This document shows positions 1 through 10,098 of a DNA stretch of 44,902 nt, piece after piece. Source of the stretch: Spirochaetaceae bacterium. GTDB lineage: Bacteria; Spirochaetota; Spirochaetia; WRBN01. How positions within the stretch are numbered: position 1 is the stretch's first letter; each line of letters starts with the position of its first letter. The notes under the pieces were generated by a model. The model ran no database searches. It was given only the letters and a program-made list of their open reading frames with translations, and was not told where the DNA came from. The stretch lies in assembly GCA_020024055.1 (NCBI GenBank), contig JAHHUI010000001.1:1-44902 (forward strand), given 5' to 3'. The position numbers were made by a program, and so were the translations under genes.

Positions 1-122
1 GACCAGCTGCGCCCCCGATCGGCGGGATGATAGCCGCGCCAGGCCTCGTCTTGGGTATTCACCCCCGGGCCCGTTAAATCGGACAATCTGTATCTGCCTT
101 TCTCGTCCTCGTGCCGATAAAA
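1..122. repeat. Near-identical DNA block shared by the two methyltransferase genes (copy 1)
   Basis: Positions 1-122 match 1596-1717 with only a handful of differences; both encode the EAWRGYHPADRGR region. A second block, 574-623, is identical over 50 bp to 2220-2269 around the DPPF motif. The sequence between these blocks is much more diverged. This suggests tandem duplication followed by gene conversion or strong local constraint. Confidence 0.8.
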
Positions 123-686
123 TTTGTTTAAATATTTTTCATCATATTCTTGATATTGTCGATTAAAATACATCTGCGCAGGATCTTTGGCATAAAATAG
201 AATACTGTCGGTAATGCGCCCAAAACGACAGGGGTCATTATGCGAAGAAGTCCTTTGCCAGATAATCTCATTTTGAAAATTCTTCTCGCCGAAGAGAATA
301 TCCAGTAATATTTTCAAATAATGGCTCATAGACGAATCACAATGCAGATACAGACTTCCGCTGCTTTTCAGCAGGGCATGTATATAATACAGCCGATGCG
401 CCATCATCGTCAGATAAGCCATATGCCCCGCCGGAAAAAATGACTGATTGGCCGCAAGATAATTGTATAAAACGGGATGAATCTTTTGTATCCGCGCTAA
501 TTCCCGCGTATAATCTTCACGGGCCCATTGATCGGAAAAAGCCTTTTTGCCTTGATACTGATAATCCGCCCCTGAATTAAAGGGCGGATCAATATAGATC
601 AGATCAATAAAAGGCCGGCGATGGGGCTTATCATGCAGCGGACGTAAAACAGACAAACAATCAGCATGAAAAATCTGATTAAACAT
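1..686 (-). CDS. DNA methyltransferase (adenine/cytosine-N4 type), 3' end outside the window
   Basis: An uninterrupted minus-strand frame runs from the ATG at 686 off the window edge, giving about 228 residues. The IDPPFNS motif (D33-P-P-F) is the catalytic motif IV of beta-class amino-methyltransferases, which transfer a methyl group from S-adenosylmethionine to an exocyclic amine in DNA. The protein is a clear paralogue of the complete gene just upstream: shared blocks include SSHNDP, FYRHEDEKGRY and EAWRGYHPADRGRSW. It starts 11 nt after the stop of that gene, so the two probably share a transcript. No strong ribosome site is seen before the ATG. The SAM-binding motif and any C-terminal nuclease domain lie outside the window. 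Confidence 0.85.
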   Translation of the reverse strand, partial: MFNQIFHADCLSVLRPLHDKPHRRPFIDLIYIDPPFNSGADYQYQGKKAFSDQWAREDYTRELARIQKIHPVLYNYLAANQSFFPAGHMAYLTMMAHRLYYIHALLKSSGSLYLHCDSSMSHYLKILLDILFGEKNFQNEIIWQRTSSHNDPCRFGRITDSILFYAKDPAQMYFNRQYQEYDEKYLNKFYRHEDEKGRYRLSDLTGPGVNTQDEAWRGYHPADRGRSW

Positions 687-697
687 TTTCAGATATC

Positions 698-2356
698 TTA
701 TCCATAAGTCACGCCAATAAGAAATCCCAGCCATTGGGGATATTCTTTTTTAATAATTTTCTCTATTGTCAGGATATACAGTCTTGGTATGTCATATAAC
801 ACTCCCGGTATTTTAAAGACACCCTGCTGATCGCAATGCTTCAACATACCGCTGGTCACTTGATTTTCAAAACAAACAAAAATCCCTAAATCCGCTTTTT
901 GCGTATTCATTGTCGTCGTAAAACGTTCCAACATCGCGATGGTGGCACCGCTGCTGCTCCGCCCTCCTTTCACTTCAATAATACAAAATCTTTTAACCCC
1001 CATAAAATCAAGAGCAATATGCCCGTCAAATCCGCCATCGCCTGTCTTTTTTGTTTGATGGCCTTTTAACACATATTCGACAATCCATTGTTCAAAAAGA
1101 AACGGCTTCTCTTTAGCGAATTTTTCTGCCTGCGCCACATCCTGGGGAAAGCCGATTACTCTATATTTTGCTTCTAAAGGCTTCAATCTTTTCTGTTCAA
1201 CCAGGCCAATGGCCAAATGATTAATATCTACACCCAGCCATTTTCGTTTTAATCTTTCCGCGACAGCAACTGCCGTGCCGCATCCGCAGAAAAAGTCCGC
1301 CATAATTCCATCCGGGGGGCAAGAACTTTCAACAATACGCTCCAGCAGGGCTTCCGGCTTTTGCGTGGGATAACCCAGTTTTTCCTTGGCATGCGGACTG
1401 ATAGGGGGAATATCCGTCCAGATATTCTGCAGAGGCACCCCCTCCATGGTATCTAAATAACGCTTAAATCGCGGCACCCCTTTGCCGGAAATTTCAATAA
1501 GGCCATGTTCATAAAGCAAATCTAATTTTTCAACAGTTGTCAGACTTTGTCTTTTCTCTTCCCCGATAATTTTCCTTAGAGCTTCTTTGGAAACAGACCA
1601 GCTGCGCCCCCGATCGGCGGGATGATAGCCGCGCCAGGCCTCGTCTTGGGCATTCACCCCGGGGCCCGTTAAATTATCTAATGTATATCTGCCTTTCTCG
1701 TCCTCGTGCCGATAAAATTTATCCAGATATTCCTGGCTATAAGGCGTATACAGCGTCTTAAAGTACATATTTTTCTTATTTTTGCTGTAAAAAAAGAGCG
1801 TATCACTTATTCTTCCAAAACGATCGGGGTCATTATGCGAAGAAGTTCTTTGCCAGATAATCTGATTTTGATAATTATCCAGCCCAAAAATAATATCCAG
1901 AATAATTTTTAAATAATGACTCATCGTATCATCACAATGCAGATAAAAACTTCCCGAATCTTTCAACAGCTTGTGCATATAATAAATACGATGCGCCATC
2001 ATCGTCAGATAAGACATTTGGCTGTCTGTAAAAATGGCTCTATTGCAGGTTAAAAAATTGTATAAGGCTAAATTAGAAAATCCGCGCATTTCTTCCAATT
2101 CCTGCGCGATTTCCACATTTGACCAGGTATCTGAAAATGCCTCTTTCAGCGCCGTGGTTTTAGCGCTGTCTTCTTTATTCTTTAATAAATCATCAAAAAG
2201 CAGATTATAATTTTTCTTAGAATTAAAGGGCGGATCAATATAGATCAGATCAATAAAAGGCCGGCGATGCTCTTTTCCCAAAAGCTTCAATATATTTAAG
2301 TTATCACCATAATAAAGCGTACTTTGAAAATTGGAATTGCTATCTTCGGTCATCAT
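698..2356 (-). CDS. DNA methyltransferase fused to an Mrr-like PD-(D/E)XK nuclease domain
   Basis: A 552-residue protein counted from the ATG at 2356. The frame stays open to an ATG at 2383 inside metG, but those nine extra residues have no counterpart in the paralogue and no ribosome site, so 2356 (or the next ATG, 2353) is preferred. Residues 1-410 are a beta-class amino-methyltransferase: catalytic D41-P-P-F comes first and the SAM-binding FCGCG follows at about 356-360. Residues 420-552 look like a restriction-endonuclease fold of the Mrr type, with GDGGFDG at 439-445 and E461-V-K, which together supply the D and E-x-K metal ligands. One protein thus carries both modification and potential cleavage activity. 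It follows metG closely and precedes the truncated paralogue. Target sequence and actual cleavage cannot be judged. Confidence 0.85.
   Translation of the reverse strand: MMTEDSNSNFQSTLYYGDNLNILKLLGKEHRRPFIDLIYIDPPFNSKKNYNLLFDDLLKNKEDSAKTTALKEAFSDTWSNVEIAQELEEMRGFSNLALYNFLTCNRAIFTDSQMSYLTMMAHRIYYMHKLLKDSGSFYLHCDDTMSHYLKIILDIIFGLDNYQNQIIWQRTSSHNDPDRFGRISDTLFFYSKNKKNMYFKTLYTPYSQEYLDKFYRHEDEKGRYTLDNLTGPGVNAQDEAWRGYHPADRGRSWSVSKEALRKIIGEEKRQSLTTVEKLDLLYEHGLIEISGKGVPRFKRYLDTMEGVPLQNIWTDIPPISPHAKEKLGYPTQKPEALLERIVESSCPPDGIMADFFCGCGTAVAVAERLKRKWLGVDINHLAIGLVEQKRLKPLEAKYRVIGFPQDVAQAEKFAKEKPFLFEQWIVEYVLKGHQTKKTGDGGFDGHIALDFMGVKRFCIIEVKGGRSSSGATIAMLERFTTTMNTQKADLGIFVCFENQVTSGMLKHCDQQGVFKIPGVLYDIPRLYILTIEKIIKKEYPQWLGFLIGVTYG
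1596..1717. repeat. Near-identical DNA block shared by the two methyltransferase genes (copy 2)
   Basis: Partner of the block at 1-122, inside the complete methyltransferase-nuclease gene. A direct repeat of this length could support recombination that fuses or deletes the two genes. Confidence 0.8.
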
Positions 2357-2366
2357 TTTCTCATTA

Positions 2367-5968
<3,602 letters not shown>

Positions 5969-5987
5969 TCCTTTAATAAATATAGTC

Positions 5988-6018
5988 AGAGCCGCTCATT
6001 CAGAGCGGCTCTTTTTTT
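5988..6018 (+). terminator. Rho-independent terminator of eno
   Basis: A perfect 10-bp stem, AGAGCCGCTC (5988-5997) with GAGCGGCTCT (6003-6012), a 5-nt loop and a run of seven T. Confidence 0.9.
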
Positions 6019-6032
6019 GTTTGTGAAAAACC

Positions 6033-6061
6033 TTGACATTACCCCCCTCCCCGGGTATTCT
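6033..6061 (+). promoter_or_regulatory. C-tract spacer promoter 1
   Basis: TTGACA (6033-6038), a 17-nt spacer and TATTCT (6056-6061). The spacer is TTA, six C, T, four C, GGG. It drives the small lipoprotein gene at 6091. It is one of five promoters in this region sharing a cytosine tract between the boxes. Confidence 0.75.
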
Positions 6062-6090
6062 GTTTCCCAATGTAAAAACGGAGGATATAT

Positions 6091-6525
6091 ATGAGAAATT
6101 TTAAATCTTTATGCGCCGCTCTTATTTTCACTCTGCTGGCGGCCGCATGTTCAGCACCGGGAGCAAGCAACCCTCAGGCGAATCCCATCAAAATTACCGC
6201 GTTGAATGACACCATATGGTCTTATCATTATAAGGATAAGCAACAGAGAAGTTCATATTTTGTCATCACCTTTAAAGTCCAGGGCAATTCATACTTTGTC
6301 GGCTCAGCGTCAGCAGACACTTTGGAACTTGCGGTATCTCAGGCTTCAACAAACACAACCAAAGCAACCTATGACCCCAAAAAACCGGGTGAGATTCTTT
6401 TGAAGCGTCCTAGCGGAGATGAAATTTTTCGCCCATTAAATCAGAACGAAGCCGAATTAATCAGCCAAAAGCCCGGCACTCCGCAGGAATACAAAACTAT
6501 TAAAATGACTCTTTATAAGAAATAA
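6091..6525 (+). CDS. Small lipoprotein, LNxTxW family, copy A
   Basis: A 144-residue predicted lipoprotein. The signal peptide ends in a lipobox LAAAC with the lipidated cysteine at residue 20, so it should be anchored to a membrane. The mature part contains ALNDTIW, then SYFVITFK, a conserved GEILLKRP-GDEIFRP block and a KMTLYKK end. Alternating hydrophobic residues after an early tryptophan suggest a small beta-barrel, perhaps lipocalin-like, but no known family is recognised with certainty. ACGGAGG six nt before the ATG fixes the start. The intact paralogue at 7824 and decayed ones at 8362, 9534 and 10462 share the core. The gene has its own C-tract promoter and terminator. Function unknown. 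Confidence 0.85.
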   Translation: MRNFKSLCAALIFTLLAAACSAPGASNPQANPIKITALNDTIWSYHYKDKQQRSSYFVITFKVQGNSYFVGSASADTLELAVSQASTNTTKATYDPKKPGEILLKRPSGDEIFRPLNQNEAELISQKPGTPQEYKTIKMTLYKK

Positions 6526-6546
6526 TCCTTCATTGTGATTATACTC

Positions 6547-6575
6547 AGCCGCTCGTTCAGAGCGGCTCTTTTTTT
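6547..6575 (+). terminator. Rho-independent terminator of lipoprotein copy A
   Basis: Stem AGCCGCTC (6547-6554) with GAGCGGCT (6560-6567), a 5-nt loop and a run of seven T. It is nearly identical to the eno terminator. Confidence 0.9.
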
Positions 6576-6603
6576 GTTTGTGAAAAACCTTGACATTACC
6601 CCC
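6547..6603 (+). repeat. Duplicated terminator-promoter cassette (partner at 5990-6046)
   Basis: The 57 bp at 6547-6603 match 5990-6046 with a single visible mismatch in the hairpin loop. Each copy spans the terminator stem, its T run, the -35 box and the start of the C tract. The preceding gene's end and the next gene's beginning thus travel as one unit, pointing to array growth by duplication or recombination between cassettes. Confidence 0.85.
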
Positions 6604-6617
6604 CCCCCTGGTAGAAT
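6590..6617 (+). promoter_or_regulatory. C-tract spacer promoter 2
   Basis: TTGACA (6590-6595), a 16-nt spacer and TAGAAT (6612-6617). The spacer holds an uninterrupted run of ten C (6599-6608). It drives the DUF3996-like gene at 6664. A near-palindrome, ATTGT-GTAT-ACAAT, lies in the leader just before the ribosome site. Confidence 0.75.
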
Positions 6618-6663
6618 CCTTTTGGAGTAAGACTTATTGTGTATACAATTTAAGGAGGAAAAT

Positions 6664-7206
6664 ATGGGAATTATATCAACACGCAAGAAAACTCTCATTG
6701 CTATTACTTTTGCCTTATTACTCTCGGGCAAAGCATTTGCCGGTTTTGGTGTGGGCATTAAAGCGGGCGGAGATTTAGGCAATTATAATTATTGGCGTGT
6801 AGGCGCCACCATGGGCATTGGCGAGATGCAAGGAAAACCCTTTATCATTGATGTTCTTTTTCACGGGCAAAATGGTGCACTTTTGATCAAGCCAACTTTC
6901 GACTGGCATGCATTAACACTGAACATGTCTATCATACAGCTATATATGGGTCTGGGTATTGGCACAGAATTTCTTGTCAAGGCAGCCTCATGGAGGATTG
7001 ATGATCCATTTGGCTTCGTTTTGTCGGCGCGCATTCCTCTTGGGCTCAAGATCTTCTTAAAGCCAGTAGAGCTGTTTGCAGAAGTGACACCGCAGCTTGG
7101 CTGGGAACATGTCAGCATAACTGATCTATATTACGGACAGCGTATCAGTTCTAACGGCTTCTACTGGAGCATCGGGCTGCATGCAGGTGCAAGAGTCTGG
7201 TTTTAA
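6664..7206 (+). CDS. Outer-membrane beta-barrel protein, DUF3996-like
   Basis: A 180-residue protein with a type I signal peptide (cleavage after KAFA, about residue 24). The mature part is glycine- and aromatic-rich with short amphipathic strands and ends in an aromatic residue (ARVWF), as outer-membrane barrels do. The segment with GLGIGTEF, ARIPLGLKIFL and VELFAEVTPQLGW resembles the DUF3996 family of spirochaetes (Borrelia BB0405/BB0406 type); this is recognition from memory. AAGGAGG at 6652-6658, five nt before the ATG, fixes the start; an earlier in-frame start at 6637 precedes that site. It has its own C-tract promoter and terminator. The likely role is a small surface protein or porin-like barrel; its ligand is unknown. 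Confidence 0.75.
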   Translation: MGIISTRKKTLIAITFALLLSGKAFAGFGVGIKAGGDLGNYNYWRVGATMGIGEMQGKPFIIDVLFHGQNGALLIKPTFDWHALTLNMSIIQLYMGLGIGTEFLVKAASWRIDDPFGFVLSARIPLGLKIFLKPVELFAEVTPQLGWEHVSITDLYYGQRISSNGFYWSIGLHAGARVWF

Positions 7207-7219
7207 CAATTCATCAGTC

Positions 7220-7244
7220 AGCCGCTTTAAAAAAGCGGCTTTTT
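7220..7244 (+). terminator. Rho-independent terminator after the barrel gene
   Basis: Stem AGCCGCTTT (7220-7228) with AAAGCGGCT (7232-7240), a 3-nt loop, followed by T residues. It lies between convergent genes, but the T run serves only the plus strand. Confidence 0.8.
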
Positions 7245-7245
7245 A

Positions 7246-7650
7246 TCACAAGCATTTCTCCACTAATAAATCTTCATCCTGCACATTTTTGCGAACAAAA
7301 GTATAACAATTTGTTTTCTCGTTCAGGGAAAAAGCAACATAAACAAAATCCTGATTCACCAGATGATCATTCCTGCAGCTATGTCTTTTCCTGACATAAT
7401 TATCTTCCAGAAAATTATTCAAAATTCCAATGAAAATATTTTTAAAGCTTAACAGATCACCACCGGTTGTTGCATCAATAATGATCTCAGCGATATTATT
7501 CTCATCCCTAAAATTGAAATCTGCCAGACCAAAGTCTGAGTATACACAAGTGATGCCATAAATTATACCTAAAAGTACACCGCGTGTTTTTTCTGCATCT
7601 AGATAGGAAAAATTTTTACCCACATCAATATTTAAAACGAGCTTAGACAA
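7246..7650 (-). CDS. Hypothetical protein, orphan in the lipoprotein array
   Basis: A 134-residue soluble-looking protein with no signal peptide and no recognised family. The frame opens at an ATG at 7689, but AAGGAGAGG (RNA sense) ends 8 nt before a TTG at 7650, so the TTG start is preferred. It is the only intact minus-strand gene in the array, and no clear promoter was found before it. Visible parts are a hydrophobic LLGIIYGITCVY stretch in the middle and a C-terminal half rich in charged and aromatic residues. Function unknown; base use looks more AT-rich than the housekeeping neighbours. Confidence 0.6.
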   Translation of the reverse strand: MSKLVLNIDVGKNFSYLDAEKTRGVLLGIIYGITCVYSDFGLADFNFRDENNIAEIIIDATTGGDLLSFKNIFIGILNNFLEDNYVRKRHSCRNDHLVNQDFVYVAFSLNEKTNCYTFVRKNVQDEDLLVEKCL

Positions 7651-7767
7651 TATAGTAACCTCTCCTTGCAAATAAAGATTTGTTCTCATCTAATTTACAG
7701 CCATGAATGGAATCTACGTAAAAAAATTAATTTGGCAGCAGAATTCTTTTGGGGTTTCTGAAAAGCC

Positions 7768-7796
7768 TTGACATCATCCCCTCCCCCGGGTAGAAT
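7768..7796 (+). promoter_or_regulatory. C-tract spacer promoter 3
   Basis: TTGACA (7768-7773), a 17-nt spacer and TAGAAT (7791-7796). The spacer is TCAT, four C, T, five C, GGG. It drives lipoprotein copy B. Confidence 0.75.
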
Positions 7797-7823
7797 ACTC
7801 CAAATCTAATTTTTGGAGGTATT

Positions 7824-8234
7824 ATGAAAAAGAATTTGTCAATTTTACTGGGCCTTCTCTTTGTTTTTCTTCTCGCAGCCTGTTCCGTGCCGGATGCCCA
7901 TGGACGCACACCCATCAAAATTACTGCATTGAATGAAACTGTATGGTCTTATCTTCAACAGGATGGCACATATTTTGTCATTGCATTTAAAGGCTCAGGC
8001 ACTTCATATCATGTTGGCTCATCTTCATCCAATAACTTGTCTGCTGCAGCAACTCAAGCTTTAACAAGTGCAAATAACAAAACAACCTATGACTCCAAAA
8101 ATCCAGGTGAGATTCTTTTGCATCGTCCTGGCGGAGATGAGATTTTTCGCCCTGTTGATCAGCGTGAAGCTGAATTAATCAACAAATCCCCCAGCAGTCC
8201 CAAGCCAGTTATTAAAATGACACGCTATAAATAA
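7824..8234 (+). CDS. Small lipoprotein, LNxTxW family, copy B
   Basis: A 136-residue predicted lipoprotein with a lipobox LLAAC (cysteine at residue 20). The mature core closely follows copy A: PIKITALNETVW, TYFVIAFK, NKTTYD, PGEILLHRP-GDEIFRP and KMTRYK. A central segment rich in Ser, Asn and Ala replaces that of copy A. GGAGG four nt before the ATG supports the start. It is transcribed from its own C-tract promoter and closed by its own terminator. The frame is intact, in contrast to the next copy, with which it shares most of its DNA sequence. Function unknown. Confidence 0.85.
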   Translation: MKKNLSILLGLLFVFLLAACSVPDAHGRTPIKITALNETVWSYLQQDGTYFVIAFKGSGTSYHVGSSSSNNLSAAATQALTSANNKTTYDSKNPGEILLHRPGGDEIFRPVDQREAELINKSPSSPKPVIKMTRYK

Positions 8235-8255
8235 ATTTTCGTTAAAATTCTGTTG

Positions 8256-8297
8256 CAGCCACTTTCCTTTCCAGAGGCGAAATGTGGCTGTTTTTTG
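8256..8297 (+). terminator. Rho-independent terminator of lipoprotein copy B
   Basis: Stem CAGCCAC (8256-8262) with GTGGCTG (8284-8290), extendable inward through TTTC/GAAA with one bulge, then a run of six T. Confidence 0.75.
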
Positions 8298-8310
8298 TTT
8301 TTCAAAGTTA

Positions 8311-8334
8311 TTGACATCACCCCCCTGCCAGAAT
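8311..8334 (+). promoter_or_regulatory. Degenerate C-tract promoter 4 with a 12-nt spacer
   Basis: TTGACA (8311-8316) is followed only 12 nt later by CAGAAT (8329-8334). The spacer is TCA, six C, TGC. Compared with promoter 3 it has lost about five bases, mostly from the second C run and the GGG. A 12-nt spacer should abolish normal sigma-70 recognition. Confidence 0.65.
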
Positions 8335-8361
8335 ACTCCAAATACAATTTTGGGAGGTATT

Positions 8362-8763
8362 ATGAAAAAGAATTTATCAATTTCATTGGGACTTTTTCTC
8401 GTTTTTTTCTCACAGCCTGTTCTGTACCAGACGGCCACGGGCGCACACCCATAAAATTAGCGCATTGAACGAAACTGTATGGTCTTATCTTGAACAGAAT
8501 GGTACATATTTTGTCATTGCATTTAAAGACTCAGGCACTTCATACTTTGCCGGCTCATTTTCATCCAATAACTTGTCTGCTGCAGCAATTCAAGCTTTAG
8601 CAAGTGTAAATAACAAAACAACTTATAACCCAAAAAACCTGGAGAAATCTCTTTTTCAATACAAGGGACACAAAGACTCTTCCGTCCAATCAGCGAAACT
8701 GAAGCCGAATTTTCCACTTCAGGCCCAAATAGCAAAACAATTATTATGAAACGTATCAAGTAG
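8362..8763 (+). pseudogene. Decayed lipoprotein, LNxTxW family, copy C
   Basis: This copy aligns with copy B from the ATG (after TGGGAGG) to the stop but is cut by three one-base losses. One is in the T/C run of the signal peptide, so the lipobox TACSVPD is in another frame. The second is after the HGRTPIK segment (ATCAAAATTA in B, ATAAAATTA here). The third is in the C/A run near 8630, after which the frame reading PGEISF and RPISETEAEF continues to TAG at 8761-8763. The central core NETVWSYLEQNGTYFVIAFK is still readable. Its promoter spacer is also shortened, so it is probably not expressed. Confidence 0.85.
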
Positions 8764-8784
8764 TTATTTGCGTTCTATCATCAG

Positions 8785-8825
8785 AGCCGCTTCTTTTCAG
8801 CAGAAAGATGCGGCTGTTTTTTTTC
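8785..8825 (+). terminator. Rho-independent terminator of lipoprotein copy C
   Basis: Stem AGCCGC (8785-8790) with GCGGCT (8810-8815), extended inward by TCTTT/AAAGA with small bulges, then G and eight T. Confidence 0.75.
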
Positions 8826-9024
8826 TTTTTTGAAAAACTCCCGGCATGAAAAATGCTCAGTCATCAGAAAAATTTAAACTCAGAAGTCTTTCTTAAATAT
8901 TGAATCTTTATTTTTTTGTAAAAAAGAAATTATACAAGCCAAACATAATTTTTTCTTTTAAATATTTTCTCCTTGCGTGAAAATACCTATTTTTATCTCC
9001 AACAAGAAAAAAGGAGGTCAGGAA

Positions 9025-9522
9025 ATGTTTTATCCCAGGACTTTTTCTCATATTGGCCTAAGTGTGCCCAATATTTATGAGGCGATGGAATTCTATTCTT
9101 CTGTGATGGGCTGGTATATTACAATGCCGGTGACGACAACCAAAGAGGAACATCGCACACCGATGTCTTGCATGTATCAGGAACTCTTTGGCCTTGGCTA
9201 TAAAGAATTTAAAATTGCTCATCTTTCTACAGGAGACCGTATAGGCATTGAATTGTTTGAATTTCCAGACAATGATGGACGTCGCAAGCCCTTTATGCCA
9301 CATAAAACAGGTGTTTTCCACTATTGCGTTCAAGACCCCGATGTGGAAGGCCTGGTACAGCGAATATTGAAAGCCGGAGGCAAACAGCGCTCAGCCATCA
9401 CATATTATTATCCTGAAAAGTCTCCCTATCGTATGGTCTACATGGAAGATCCATTTGGCAATGTGGTGGAGATTTATTCACATCCTTATGACATTCATTA
9501 TACATCAAAAATCTATCATTAA
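9025..9522 (+). CDS. VOC (glyoxalase/dioxygenase-fold) protein
   Basis: A 165-residue protein of the vicinal oxygen chelate superfamily. It has two beta-alpha-beta-beta-beta modules with metal ligands at the usual places: H9 (FSHIGL), E76 (GIELFEF), H99 (FHYCV) and E149 (NVVEIYSH). This His-Glu-His-Glu set is that of glyoxalase I-like and related metalloenzymes; the substrate cannot be told. AAGGAGG eight nt before the ATG at 9025 fixes the start; an earlier in-frame ATG at 8977 would put the ribosome site inside the gene. The 260-base gap upstream holds the previous terminator and AT-rich sequence without an obvious promoter. It is an intact cytoplasmic enzyme among lipoprotein genes. Confidence 0.85.
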   Translation: MFYPRTFSHIGLSVPNIYEAMEFYSSVMGWYITMPVTTTKEEHRTPMSCMYQELFGLGYKEFKIAHLSTGDRIGIELFEFPDNDGRRKPFMPHKTGVFHYCVQDPDVEGLVQRILKAGGKQRSAITYYYPEKSPYRMVYMEDPFGNVVEIYSHPYDIHYTSKIYH

Positions 9523-9533
9523 TGGAGCTAAAA

Positions 9534-10010
9534 ATGCTTAATTATCTGAGGATTTTTTGGCTTTGACAGGCCTCTGGTGGTTTTTGTCTCTTGTTCTTCG
9601 CCCACATCGACAGGCGCCAAAGGAGGCGATGGAAATACTGGCGGAGTGACCCCCGCCGGACCCTGATGAAAACCCTGAGGAACCGGACATCCCTGATCAT
9701 CCCTTTATTAATGTGGATTCCCTGAACAATACTACATGGATAGGAATAAATGCTGCCGCAGGCGGAACCTGGGTGGCAGTGAAATTCGTGAAAACAGGCG
9801 ACAAAACCCTGGATGCTTATTTTGGGGAAGGCAATGACCAAGGCCTGGCCAATCAAAGATTTGACCAAGCCGGCCAACACCAAATCAGACCCCAATAATA
9901 ATTCGCTTTCTTTTGACAAATACAAATTTGACTTCAAAAGTGAATCACGATCAATTCTTACATCAGGAAAAAAGACCATTTCTGATAATTTGGACAAAAC
10001 CAATCAATAA
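9534..10010 (+). pseudogene. Decayed lipoprotein, LNxTxW family, copy D
   Basis: A start ATG at 9534 after GGAG gives a short signal-like peptide that hits TGA after ten codons. Shifting frame restores a lipobox, FVSC-SSP, and a Gly-rich linker. A second shift in the C run near 9650 restores an acidic Pro/Asp linker leading into DSLNNTTW and GTWVAVKFVKTG, the family core. A third shift between 9840 and 9890 joins the C-terminal segment DPNNNSLSFDKYKFDF, ending at 10010. It diverges more from copies A-C than they do from each other. It sits 11 nt after the VOC gene, may once have been co-transcribed with it, and is followed by a terminator. Confidence 0.7.
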
Positions 10011-10021
10011 GCCATTTTATA

Positions 10022-10044
10022 CCTGCCTTAAAGGCGGGTTTTTT
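10022..10044 (+). terminator. Rho-independent terminator after copy D
   Basis: Stem CCTGCCT paired with AGGCGGG (one G-T pair), a 3-nt loop and a run of six T. Confidence 0.75.
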
Positions 10045-10064
10045 AAATTTTTTTGTCAAAAAAC

Positions 10065-10092
10065 TTGACAAAATCCCCCCTCCCCCTAATAT
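10065..10092 (+). promoter_or_regulatory. C-tract spacer promoter 5
   Basis: TTGACA (10065-10070), a 16-nt spacer and TAATAT (10087-10092). The spacer is AAAT, six C, T, five C. No open reading frame follows; an inverted repeat lies right at the expected transcript start. Confidence 0.6.
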
Positions 10093-10098
10093 AAAATC

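Noticed and set aside
5990..8825. CRISPR array, considered because of the regular AGCCGC hairpins
   Set aside because: The repeats are terminators at gene ends with spacing of several hundred bases, not short direct repeats with spacers.
9542..10003. Minus-strand open frame of 153 codons opposite copy D
   Set aside because: The plus strand shows lipobox, family core and terminator in order; the minus frame resembles nothing and lacks a start signal.
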